Origin: an uncultured Clostridia bacterium
Lineage (GTDB): Bacteria > Bacillota > Clostridia > TANB77 > CAG-508
Reading direction: 5' to 3'
Length of the DNA stretch: 17,772 nucleotides
Assembly (NCBI GenBank): GCA_944388615.1
Contig: CALXJL010000021.1
Location: 1-17,772, forward strand
Numbering within the stretch: position 1 is the stretch's first letter; each line of letters starts with the position of its first letter. The position numbers and the translations under genes were made by a program. Below are positions 1 to 7,255 of this stretch, piece by piece. The notes beneath the pieces were generated by a model. The model searched no databases, was not told the DNA's origin, and saw only the letters and a list, made by a program, of their open reading frames with translations.

Positions 1-2567
1 AGTATGAATAAATAAATAGTTAAAATAATAAAACATCCAATAGTACTAATTCCATCACATATAACACTAAGTATAATACATGATAATATTATAAAAATTA
101 ACATTTTTACAATATTTTTTTGTATTTTTACAAAATTATCAAACATGTCATTTCCTTCTAATTTATTCTTATTATAACTCGTAAATATTATACTAGCTAA
201 CGTAATCATTATAAGAATTATTACTGTAGTTATTATTGTAGCTACAATCTCAGTATCCATAAATCCATGTGATAACATTGCTATAAAAAATCCAATAAGT
301 AGTGACAAACTTGTTTCAAATATAGATTCCTTATATTTGCTTAAAACAGTTGTATATAAAGCAATCGCCGTCATTCCAGATAGTATCATTATTATTATTT
401 CATTATCATAATTCAACACATTATGCAATATTTGTATCAATGCCATTAATACTATATATCCAATAACAATTATAGAAATTATCGCTTTTAATATATTGCC
501 AATCCTTCCTTTTATAGGTTTAAAGAACATTATAAAATAAATCACCAACAAAATAATAGCACAAATTACTGCATTTCTAATTGCATTATCTTCATCATCA
601 TATCCATTATATGTTTTCGAATTTATATCTATATCCTTACTTTCCTGTTTTAGCAATAATCCCATTATTATCTGCTCAGATTTATTTTCTGCAATAGCTG
701 AATATAATGTTGCACCATCTAACTCATCTGAAAACTGCAGGTCAGATAATGCTAATTTTATATTATCTATTGACAAATCATTATCTGCTAAATTTAATAC
801 TGCTTCATCTAGCATACTTACTAATAATGCCGTATCCTGTTTTTCTCCATTTGCAGTTATATCAAATGAAATATTAATATTCTCTCCAGGTTTATATTCT
901 TCTTTATCTGTTGATATTACTATATCCATATTTTTATTTGGACTTATATATATAGTTCTTTTTGCAGTCGCATATTTTCTACTACTTTGATTCCACTCTC
1001 TTACATATATATCAATAATTCCATATGTATTATCTAGGTTTACTGTTGTTTCTCCATTTTCTAAATAAATAGATTTCAATAATTTATTATTTTTATATAC
1101 ATATATCTCTTTTTGTGAATCATTATCTGAGTTTATACCTATATTAATATCTTCACCAATATCATATTTTAATTTGTTTGTTGACACTTTTATTCCATCA
1201 AATGTTACAGGTATTGAAACAGTTTTGCTAACCTCATTATTTTCCATATCTTGTGCTGTAATTTTAAAATCTTCTGCAACCTCAGTAACTTTACTATTTC
1301 TATATTGACTACTAATAGTTTTTTGTGTTTGAATAGTAAATCTTCCTATTCCATTTTCATCTGTTGCAACCTGTTTTGTTACTGTTCCCGCATTTACTGT
1401 TACATATGCTTTTATAGGTGTACCATCAGCTTTCTTGGTAAATACATAAACCTCATTATTAGAATTATTATTTAGCACATTATTTTCTGCTAATAATTCA
1501 ACTTCAAAAATATCTGTACCTACTACTAGAGTTTTACTCTCTTCCACCATATAATTTGACTCATCTGTAACTTCTACTTTCACTTCATATTTTTTGGCTT
1601 GTGATACTATATAATCATAAACATATTGCCCATTTTCATCTGTTTTAGCAGTTTGTTTTTCTTCACCATCAACATAAATCTTAATATCTGCATTTTTTAC
1701 AGGCTCTCCGAAAAAATATGTACTATCAATAGTAATTTTAGCTGTATCATTTACTAAATAAGTCTCTTTATCTGTATTAATATTAGATTCAAACTTTGGT
1801 ACTGTATAAGGATTAACATTAAACATTGTTGTATACTGTTTTACACCCCTAGATACTGTTAATTTATATGTACCACTATTAACCTCATCTGCCAAAGTAA
1901 ATTTTCCACTTATAATACCAAATTCAGATGTTTTCATATCTTCGTTATAAACTCTATTATCATTTCCATCATAAATACTAATATTTATATTATCTTCCAC
2001 AGGTTTATCTTCTATTTTAGAAGTTAGCAAAGTTCTAAAATTCACTACATCACCAGGTTTATATATTCCTTTATCAAGTGTAGTAGTAACATTTACATCA
2101 TCATCATCCAATATTTGAATAGGACTTTCTATTTTGTCCTTTCCTTTTTTAGATGAAACCTCTACTTCCAAATAGTAATTTCCCTGTTCTATATCTGGTA
2201 TATCCATTTCAACATTTGTTATATTATTTCCGTCTAATTCTGACTTTGTTTTAGTCCCCTTAACAACTTTTCCATTTTGATCCACCAACTTGGCTTTTAC
2301 CGTTCCCTCAAGTTGATTGCGATTTGTATCATATGCAGTAATTCCTATACTAGACTTTGAATTATTATAAAATGTTTTACTACTATTAACGGTAATAAGC
2401 TGATTTCCGGCTCTTACGGCAACCACTATGTTATAGACTAAAACAATAATTAAAATAGCAATAACAGCCATTATAGCTAATTTCACTTTACCAAAAGTCT
2501 TTAGCCTTTTTACGATCTCCAACTCTTTAAGTTTCTCCAACTTAAACTTCCCCTTTTGTATCTTCAA
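1..2567 (-). CDS. Alpha-2-macroglobulin-like (MG2) membrane protein, C-terminus cut by window edge
   Basis: About 855 codons are visible and no stop is reached before position 1. The start is TTG at 2567, set by AGGAGG 7 bases upstream; the first in-frame ATG lies inside the first membrane helix. Residues 1-30 are basic and 30-50 form a membrane helix, so the next part should face outward. Near residues 163-177 the motif KGIYKPGDVVNFR matches the MG2 signature of alpha-2-macroglobulins, and VNPYTVPKFE matches the MG3 boundary. Further Ig-like beta domains follow, and near residue 590 DEAVLNL resembles an MG7-type segment. Residues from about 660 to the cut then form several hydrophobic helices, unlike ordinary bacterial macroglobulins, whose C-terminal half is a soluble thioester or helical domain. 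No thioester motif is visible. Family membership is well supported; a protease-trap role is only inferred, and the missing C-terminus could change the picture. Confidence 0.8.
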   Translation of the reverse strand, partial: MKIQKGKFKLEKLKELEIVKRLKTFGKVKLAIMAVIAILIIVLVYNIVVAVRAGNQLITVNSSKTFYNNSKSSIGITAYDTNRNQLEGTVKAKLVDQNGKVVKGTKTKSELDGNNITNVEMDIPDIEQGNYYLEVEVSSKKGKDKIESPIQILDDDDVNVTTTLDKGIYKPGDVVNFRTLLTSKIEDKPVEDNINISIYDGNDNRVYNEDMKTSEFGIISGKFTLADEVNSGTYKLTVSRGVKQYTTMFNVNPYTVPKFESNINTDKETYLVNDTAKITIDSTYFFGEPVKNADIKIYVDGEEKQTAKTDENGQYVYDYIVSQAKKYEVKVEVTDESNYMVEESKTLVVGTDIFEVELLAENNVLNNNSNNEVYVFTKKADGTPIKAYVTVNAGTVTKQVATDENGIGRFTIQTQKTISSQYRNSKVTEVAEDFKITAQDMENNEVSKTVSIPVTFDGIKVSTNKLKYDIGEDINIGINSDNDSQKEIYVYKNNKLLKSIYLENGETTVNLDNTYGIIDIYVREWNQSSRKYATAKRTIYISPNKNMDIVISTDKEEYKPGENINISFDITANGEKQDTALLVSMLDEAVLNLADNDLSIDNIKLALSDLQFSDELDGATLYSAIAENKSEQIIMGLLLKQESKDIDINSKTYNGYDDEDNAIRNAVICAIILLVIYFIMFFKPIKGRIGNILKAIISIIVIGYIVLMALIQILHNVLNYDNEIIIMILSGMTAIALYTTVLSKYKESIFETSLSLLIGFFIAMLSHGFMDTEIVATIITTVIILIMITLASIIFTSYNKNKLEGNDMFDNFVKIQKNIVKMLIFIILSCIILSVICDGISTIGCFIILTIYLFI

Positions 2568-2573
2568 AAAAAT

Positions 2574-2580
2574 CCCTCCT
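2574..2580 (-). promoter_or_regulatory. Ribosome binding site fixing a TTG start
   Basis: On the minus strand AGGAGGG lies 6-7 bases before TTG at 2567. No in-frame ATG precedes the membrane helix, so this site decides the start of the macroglobulin-like gene. Confidence 0.8.
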
Positions 2581-2596
2581 TTGTATAATTATCTAC

Positions 2597-2625
2597 ATTA
2601 TAATTTAAAAAGTGACAATTAGCAA
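2597..2625 (-). promoter_or_regulatory. Sigma-A type promoter of the macroglobulin-like gene
   Basis: The minus strand reads TTGCTA (2625-2620), a 17-base spacer, then TATAAT (2602-2597). Transcription would start near 2590 and leave a short leader of about 23 bases that carries the ribosome site. Confidence 0.7.
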
Positions 2626-2666
2626 GGAAATTTTTGCCTAGCACAGTTAAAAATAAATTTTTGTAT

Positions 2667-2695
2667 TTGACAATTATATATTTTCATAGTAAAAT
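2667..2695 (+). promoter_or_regulatory. Sigma-A type promoter of the TasA-like/LRR gene
   Basis: TTGACA (2667-2672), a 17-base spacer and TAAAAT (2690-2695) make a near-consensus promoter with a predicted start near 2702. It is divergent from the macroglobulin gene promoter, about 40 bases away. The transcript has a structured leader of about 125 bases. Confidence 0.8.
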
Positions 2696-2698
2696 AAA

Positions 2699-2737
2699 AA
2701 TAGGAAATGGAGAAACCACAAACGTGGTTTGCCTATT
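2699..2737 (+). promoter_or_regulatory. 5' leader stem-loop of unknown class
   Basis: The perfect 7-bp stem AAACCAC/GTGGTTT (2713-2719 with 2724-2730) closes a four-base loop AAAC. An outer AATAGG/CCTATT helix (2699-2704 with 2732-2737) is partly upstream of the predicted transcript start, so perhaps only three or four of its pairs form in the RNA. The purine-rich internal loop AAATGGAG lies between the helices. TGGTT at 2743-2747 could compete for AACCA of the hairpin. I could not match it to a known riboswitch family. Confidence 0.45.
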
Positions 2738-2747
2738 ATAAATGGTT

Positions 2748-2787
2748 AAAAACACATCTACAACGGTCAAATTACAGATGTGTTTTT
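2748..2787 (+). terminator. Leader terminator-like hairpin (possible attenuator)
   Basis: AAAAACACATCT (2748-2759) pairs perfectly with AGATGTGTTTTT (2776-2787) across a 16-base loop. The 3' arm ends in five T, then ATT. It lies after the promoter and 39 bases before the start codon, so it could stop transcription before the gene. The symmetrical A/T ends would let it work on either strand. Confidence 0.55.
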
Positions 2788-2826
2788 ATTAGTATGATAT
2801 ACTTTTGTTATTTAGGAGTGGTGATC

Positions 2827-3858
2827 ATGTCACAAAAGATTAGAAAATTTAAGTTTAATAAAAAACATATTGTTTTAATTTGTGCAATTCTATGTTTGAT
2901 TTTGACTACTATTTTAATACGAATTACTTATGCACAATATATTACTTCTTTAAGAACTACTTCTAATGTTGAACTCGGTAGTTGGCTTTTAAAGGTAAAT
3001 AATCAAGATATTATTGCAAATTCTGATTTTTCAAATACAGTAACCCCTATTTTTGATGGTTCTATTAGATATAATGGAGCTAACATTGCCAATTTATCAA
3101 ATCCAGATACAATTAATCCTGCTAGTGTTGGTTATATTACTCTTACACTCGATTACTCTGGTGTTTCTACTCCTTTTTTGTATAAATTATCATTTGATGA
3201 ACCAGATGATCCATCAAAGCTTTTGCAAGATTTGCATGTTTCAAGTTACACTATCGATAATATAGATTACAAATATAATGGAAATGAAGATATTTATATT
3301 GCAATAACTCCAGACGGAACTAAAACATCTCAAACCATATTACTATATATCACATGGAATGATGATACGAATCAAATAATGGATGATTTACAAGATACTA
3401 ATTTTTCTAATGATATGTTAGATATAGCCTATGATATTAATATGGAATTTGAGCAGTCAAATACTATGATTACAAGAACAAAATCTGATTTCGAAACATC
3501 ATATCCATATATCATAGCAAATACTTCTAATAATGCACAAATTACATCTAATGCAAGTCTAAAAGATCAGATAAGCAATTTTACAGGGAACGTTATAATT
3601 CCAGATGAAATTGATAACATGTCAGTTGTATCATTAAATGAAGAAGCTTTTATGAACTCAAATATAACTACAATATCTTTACCTAATTCAATTACAAGTT
3701 TAGGTAATAGAGTTTTTGCTAATTGTACAAATTTAACACAAATAATATTTAGAGGTACTATTTCAGAATGGGAAAATATTACTAAGCCAGATAACTGGCG
3801 AGAAAACATGAATAATTATCTTTCAATTGTATGTTCTGATGGTAGAATCCAATATTAA
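2827..3858 (+). CDS. Membrane-anchored TasA-like protein with C-terminal BspA-type leucine-rich repeats
   Basis: The start is ATG at 2827, preceded by AGGAG with 8-base spacing; 343 residues. An upstream in-frame ATG at 2707 lies inside the leader hairpins and has no spaced ribosome site. Residues 1-13 are basic and 14-32 form a membrane helix or uncleaved signal, followed by ITYAQY and NVELGSWLLKV, which resemble the start of SipW-processed TasA/camelysin proteins. The middle is a beta-rich domain. From about residue 255 there is a BspA-type LRR (VVSLNEEAFMNSNITTISLP, then NRVFANCTNLTQIIF) closed by the usual cap, FRGTISEWENI to CSDGRIQY. It is the only plus-strand gene of the region, with its own promoter and terminator, facing the ten-gene operon tail to tail. 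A surface or host-contact role is inferred from the LRR family. Confidence 0.85.
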   Translation: MSQKIRKFKFNKKHIVLICAILCLILTTILIRITYAQYITSLRTTSNVELGSWLLKVNNQDIIANSDFSNTVTPIFDGSIRYNGANIANLSNPDTINPASVGYITLTLDYSGVSTPFLYKLSFDEPDDPSKLLQDLHVSSYTIDNIDYKYNGNEDIYIAITPDGTKTSQTILLYITWNDDTNQIMDDLQDTNFSNDMLDIAYDINMEFEQSNTMITRTKSDFETSYPYIIANTSNNAQITSNASLKDQISNFTGNVIIPDEIDNMSVVSLNEEAFMNSNITTISLPNSITSLGNRVFANCTNLTQIIFRGTISEWENITKPDNWRENMNNYLSIVCSDGRIQY

Positions 3859-3862
3859 CACC

Positions 3863-3902
3863 AAAAAGTCCAATCAAGGTCTGTCCTTGATTGGACTTTT
3901 TT
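3863..3902. terminator. Bidirectional terminator between convergent genes
   Basis: A 17-bp perfect stem (3863-3879 with 3885-3901) has a five-base loop, an A-run on one side and a T-run on the other, so it can end transcription from both sides. The last bases of the stem overlap the stop codon (3901-3903) of the minus-strand gene that closes the ten-gene operon. Confidence 0.9.
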
Positions 3903-4617
3903 AATCTGATACTACTTTGTCTCCTTTTGTTCCGGTTATTTTTAGTTTTATTTTTATTGCTGCTTTATCTTCTGGGTTCTCTTGATAGTATTTGTATGCT
4001 AAGTTTCCTAGCTTCGAGTCTTCTTCATTGTTTGCTTCTTCATGGTTCCATTCAAAATGTAGTTTGAACCATCCTATTGCTTCTTCGTTTTCTATTCCTA
4101 ATTCGTCTTTATTATATGAATATGTTAATTTAAATGGTACTGGATATCGTAATGAAAATGGATAATTTGTGCTCTCCTCATCAAATAATGTAGATGAGCT
4201 ATTTCCAAATAAATCACATTCTTTATATGTATTTCCTTCTTCATCTACTTTTTCAACTATTTCTCCTACAGTGTCATTATTTAGTATTTCATATCCAAAC
4301 ATTTGAATAGATTCCACTTCATATTTTATATTTGATTTATTATCATTACCTATATTATATATATCAACCCTTCTATCTATATCTTCCATACCAGGATAAA
4401 AGTCATCAATTTCTAAAACATATTCATTTGACATTATCTCCTCGTTTCCAACAAAGAACTGCAAATTCCATGCAGAGATATCAGCACTAAGACCCGTTAC
4501 TTCTACATCCCTATAGAAATTAAACCATGCATAGGTCTGAAGTACCAATACAACAGATAATATAAATAATAATATTACATTAATCTTTTTCCTTCTTAGC
4601 TTTCTTAATAATTTCAT
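3901..4617 (-). CDS. TasA/camelysin-like surface protein (last gene of operon)
   Basis: ATG at 4617 is chosen because AGGTGGG lies just upstream and the resulting N-terminus MKLLRKLRRKK is a normal signal start. An in-frame ATG at 4656 has no ribosome site and would overlap the preceding gene. The product is 238 residues. A basic head and hydrophobic segment at 12-28 lead to TYAWF at 28-32, the TxAxF pattern of SipW-type signal peptides. Then come DISAWNLQF, YPGM and DIYNIGN, all typical of TasA-like beta-sandwich proteins. A charged C-terminus (KYYQENPEDKAAIKIKLKI) resembles that of the gene before it, so the pair is probably an old duplication. Likely a secreted matrix or fibre subunit processed by one of the local SipW-like enzymes. 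The two genes are 16 bases apart. Confidence 0.8.
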   Translation of the reverse strand: MKLLRKLRRKKINVILLFILSVVLVLQTYAWFNFYRDVEVTGLSADISAWNLQFFVGNEEIMSNEYVLEIDDFYPGMEDIDRRVDIYNIGNDNKSNIKYEVESIQMFGYEILNNDTVGEIVEKVDEEGNTYKECDLFGNSSSTLFDEESTNYPFSLRYPVPFKLTYSYNKDELGIENEEAIGWFKLHFEWNHEEANNEEDSKLGNLAYKYYQENPEDKAAIKIKLKITGTKGDKVVSD

Positions 4618-4633
4618 CTTCCCACCTATTGTT

Positions 4634-5356
4634 TTATTCCATCTTTTGTTTTGCATTAATATCTAAAGATATTTTTAATGCATATTTATCTTCATTTTGT
4701 AATGATTTATAATATTTACTTATATTATATCCCCATAATGTATCCAACTCATCCTTTTGTTTAATCTGACTTTCTGTACCAGTTATTTCATATGGCCAAT
4801 TTACAGTAATTTTAAAATTTCCTTCCTTATCCTGTGTTTCAGCCTCTACTAAAGTATTATTCTCAATATATATTTCAAAAGGATATTTAGAAACATTATT
4901 AAATAATGTTACTTTTTTTATTCCATTTTCTACTACAGTTTTTTTATAAATTGTATATTCTGAATCACTTTCTTCCTCTTCACCTTCATTTTTTATATTA
5001 TAAACATTACCAAGTAAATTTAACTCAGTTATATTATAATCTATATCTGAATCTTTTTCACCCAAATTATTAATATATATAGTTTTATTATAATCATCCA
5101 TACCAGGGTATAAGTTCTCTACATTAATATCAACCGAATTAGATATTTCTTGACCAGTATCATCAATAAACTCTATCTTCCAAGCTGCAACATGTATTAA
5201 GGCATTGGGTTGTAGATATCTCATATATGCCATCCATGCAAATGTAGCAAATATAAAAGTAAGCATTACAAGCCATAATCTTCTTACACTAACTTTTACA
5301 TTTTTTATAGTTATTTTAGTTTCTTCTTTTCTCCTTAAATTTCTTAATTTGTTCAT
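4634..5356 (-). CDS. TasA/camelysin-like surface protein
   Basis: 240 residues; ATG at 5356 preceded by AAGAGG with 8-base spacing. A basic N-terminus (LRNLRRKEE) is followed by a hydrophobic segment at 27-43 with FAWMAY, then HVAAWKIEF at about 55-63 and NLYPGMDDYNKTIYINNLG. These match, in the same order, the motifs of the next gene (SAWNLQF; FYPGMEDIDRRVDIYNIG), and the C-termini also match (ISKYYKSLQNEDKYALKISL versus AYKYYQENPEDKAAIKIKL). It follows the SipW-like gene by 31 bases. The family suggests a cleaved, exported fibre or matrix subunit. The long stretch before the hydrophobic core makes a retained membrane anchor possible. Confidence 0.78.
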   Translation of the reverse strand: MNKLRNLRRKEETKITIKNVKVSVRRLWLVMLTFIFATFAWMAYMRYLQPNALIHVAAWKIEFIDDTGQEISNSVDINVENLYPGMDDYNKTIYINNLGEKDSDIDYNITELNLLGNVYNIKNEGEEEESDSEYTIYKKTVVENGIKKVTLFNNVSKYPFEIYIENNTLVEAETQDKEGNFKITVNWPYEITGTESQIKQKDELDTLWGYNISKYYKSLQNEDKYALKISLDINAKQKME

Positions 5357-5387
5357 AATTTAACCTCTTCTTCAAATTAAGTTCTTC

Positions 5388-6110
5388 TCATTTGTCATTT
5401 TCTTGTGCATCTACTTCCTCTTCATCGCTGTTTTCTTGCTTTTGATTTTCTTCCTTATCCGTATTTTCTTGGTTATCTTTTTTCATTTCACTTTCCAATT
5501 TTGCTTTTTCTTCTTGTCTTAATCTTTCTCTTTCATTTTCCTCTAGCTCTCGTTTTTTCTCTTTTGATTTAGATCTTAGGAAACTAACAAATATAAATAT
5601 ACTAATTGGTAATATTATTATAAAATATAATCCATATTTATTAGACATAATTCTATACAACCAAGTCATCATTTTTATACTTGAAATTACAACACCATAT
5701 ACTTGATCTTCTTCTACTACAGGATCTTCTACAACATTTGCTATACCCATTGTATGAAATAAATATTTACCATTCTCATCTTGCTCTATCTCCACAATTT
5801 TATGAGTAATTATTTTCCCTGCATATTGGTCTTTCTTTCCTATATATACCAAAGTATCCCCAACTCGCAAATCTTCTGGCTCTTTATATTTAGAAAGTAT
5901 AATATCACCAACAGTATATTGTGGCTCCATACTTCCTGTTATAACACAAAAAATTCTATATCCAAAAAAGCTTTTTTCATTATTAGTTACTCTTTGAATT
6001 ATTATTGTTATAGCTATTATTAATAATAATATTTCAATCAATATTTTTATTGTTTTCCAAATAATTTTAACTGCTATATTATCTTGAAAAAATCTTCTTA
6101 TTTTTCTCAT
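5388..6110 (-). CDS. sipW: SipW-type signal peptidase I (S26B) with long charged tail
   Basis: 240 residues. A membrane helix (about 17-39) precedes GYRIFCVITGSMEPQY with the catalytic serine at 60. THKIV gives the ER/SipW-type histidine at 103 in place of the lysine of classical bacterial enzymes. Where relatives have GD(A/N)N, this protein has GIAN (122-125), so the usual aspartate is isoleucine; an aspartate six residues later (129) is kept. A second membrane segment spans about 160-178. Residues 180-240 form a long, highly charged Glu/Lys tail absent from the other local copy. The start shares one base with the stop of the preceding DUF2357-like gene (TAATG), implying translational coupling. 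Its substrates are probably the two TasA-like proteins directly downstream. Activity is likely but not certain, given the missing aspartate. Confidence 0.87.
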   Translation of the reverse strand: MRKIRRFFQDNIAVKIIWKTIKILIEILLLIIAITIIIQRVTNNEKSFFGYRIFCVITGSMEPQYTVGDIILSKYKEPEDLRVGDTLVYIGKKDQYAGKIITHKIVEIEQDENGKYLFHTMGIANVVEDPVVEEDQVYGVVISSIKMMTWLYRIMSNKYGLYFIIILPISIFIFVSFLRSKSKEKKRELEENERERLRQEEKAKLESEMKKDNQENTDKEENQKQENSDEEEVDAQENDK

Positions 6111-7231
6111 TAGTTTACCCTCTTTTTCTCAATTTTTTCCATATACATATTAATATGCTTTCTATATATTTCCTCCAATTTCTTTAAATTCAATTGATTC
6201 ATTTTCCTTAATTCTGCATATTTTTCTGCCACTATCTCTCTTAACTGCATCTCCGTAATATCCGGATTTAACTCTAATATTTTACTTATTAACTCATTTG
6301 TCATATTTTTTATTAATTCTTGTTTATCTATTTCATATTCCTTATCTATCTCATTTGGTGCTTTTATTAAATCACAATTCAAATATGATAATAGAAAATT
6401 TTCATCTGTTAAACCTTTTAAAATACCTTTATCATCATAATGCTTCTTTTCCTTAACATTTTTACTTTTGGCATCAAAATTATCACTTAAGTAATTCCAT
6501 AATTTTAACGCATACTGAAAATTTACATTTTTAAGCAAAACATTTGTCATTTTTATTGGCGGTTTTACTAATGTAACACTAAGTGAATCTAATAACTTAA
6601 ACATATCTGTAGTTTTCAAAAACATTATTTTTTCTTCTATTTTTGCTATTTTTTTTATTATCTCATCCTCATTTAGAGCTTTATCTTGTATTTGCTCTAA
6701 AGTAAGTTCAGACTCTAATCTAACCCTTTCATTTCCCACTCTAGTTGTTGCTGTATAGTCTAATTTCCTTCTATTTTTATTTGATAAACTTTGTTTTAAT
6801 TTTCTTTTCTTTAGTGTTAAAAAATCTCCCATTAATAAAATCAAACTATAAATAAATCTATTTTCATATGTAACAAAACTCTCTTCTTTAAATGAATTCA
6901 ATATTTTTGATGGTATAACATCACCTGTTTCAGGATCAAATTCAGAAATTAGATTAGTATGTTTTGATAAATGCTTTATACTGTCAACAGTAACCTTTTT
7001 TATAAGCTCTATTTTAACAATTTCCTCTTCTGTAATAATCTGTTTATTTGGTTTATCTAATGCTTTTTGTACATAAGGAATAGAAAATAGTATCATATCT
7101 ATCCAATCAAAATCAACTTCTGTTTTGTTTATATCTATATCTACATTTAATTTTGAATCAATATTACTTAAAAACAATTCATTTCTTTTTGGATTAGATT
7201 TTTCATATATATCAAACTCATTTAATTTCAA
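6110..7231 (-). CDS. DUF2357/McrC-N-like protein without visible nuclease domain
   Basis: 373 residues from a TTG start with AGGAGG 7 bases upstream; the product is lysine- and glutamate-rich and has no membrane segment. Residues 119-130 read FVTYENRFIYSL, the ENRF signature I associate with DUF2357, the N-terminal domain of McrC-like partners of McrB-type AAA+ ATPases. NFQYALKLWNYL near residue 250 also recalls that family. Nuclease-bearing relatives continue into a PD-(D/E)xK domain; I see no such motif, and the C-terminus is a charged helical stretch. It lies directly after the McrB-like ATPase (24-base gap) and overlaps the SipW-like gene by one base. It is probably the partner that binds or stimulates the ATPase. 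Family call moderate; function unknown. Confidence 0.62.
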   Translation of the reverse strand: MKLNEFDIYEKSNPKRNELFLSNIDSKLNVDIDINKTEVDFDWIDMILFSIPYVQKALDKPNKQIITEEEIVKIELIKKVTVDSIKHLSKHTNLISEFDPETGDVIPSKILNSFKEESFVTYENRFIYSLILLMGDFLTLKKRKLKQSLSNKNRRKLDYTATTRVGNERVRLESELTLEQIQDKALNEDEIIKKIAKIEEKIMFLKTTDMFKLLDSLSVTLVKPPIKMTNVLLKNVNFQYALKLWNYLSDNFDAKSKNVKEKKHYDDKGILKGLTDENFLLSYLNCDLIKAPNEIDKEYEIDKQELIKNMTNELISKILELNPDITEMQLREIVAEKYAELRKMNQLNLKKLEEIYRKHINMYMEKIEKKRVN

Positions 7232-7238
7232 CTCTTTT

Positions 7239-7244
7239 CCTCCT
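7239..7244 (-). promoter_or_regulatory. Ribosome binding site fixing a TTG start
   Basis: AGGAGG on the minus strand sits 7 bases before TTG at 7231 and sets the start of the DUF2357-like gene. Confidence 0.8.
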
Positions 7245-7255
7245 TATTATTAAAA

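Noticed and set aside
1251..1475. Plus-strand open frame of 74 codons inside the macroglobulin-like gene
   Set aside because: Cys/Ile/Phe-rich product expected from the antisense of an AT-rich gene; the minus-strand frame has recognisable domains throughout.
2699..2787. Known riboswitch classes (c-di-GMP I and II, preQ1, fluoride, guanidine, SAM, THF)
   Set aside because: Core conserved bases of each, as far as I can recall them, are not present; the leader is left as an unassigned structure.
2707..2826. In-frame N-terminal extension giving a 383-residue protein
   Set aside because: The ATG at 2707 lies within five bases of the predicted transcript start, has no spaced ribosome site, and the extension would be encoded by the two leader hairpins. 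ATG at 2827 has a good ribosome site directly before the membrane segment.
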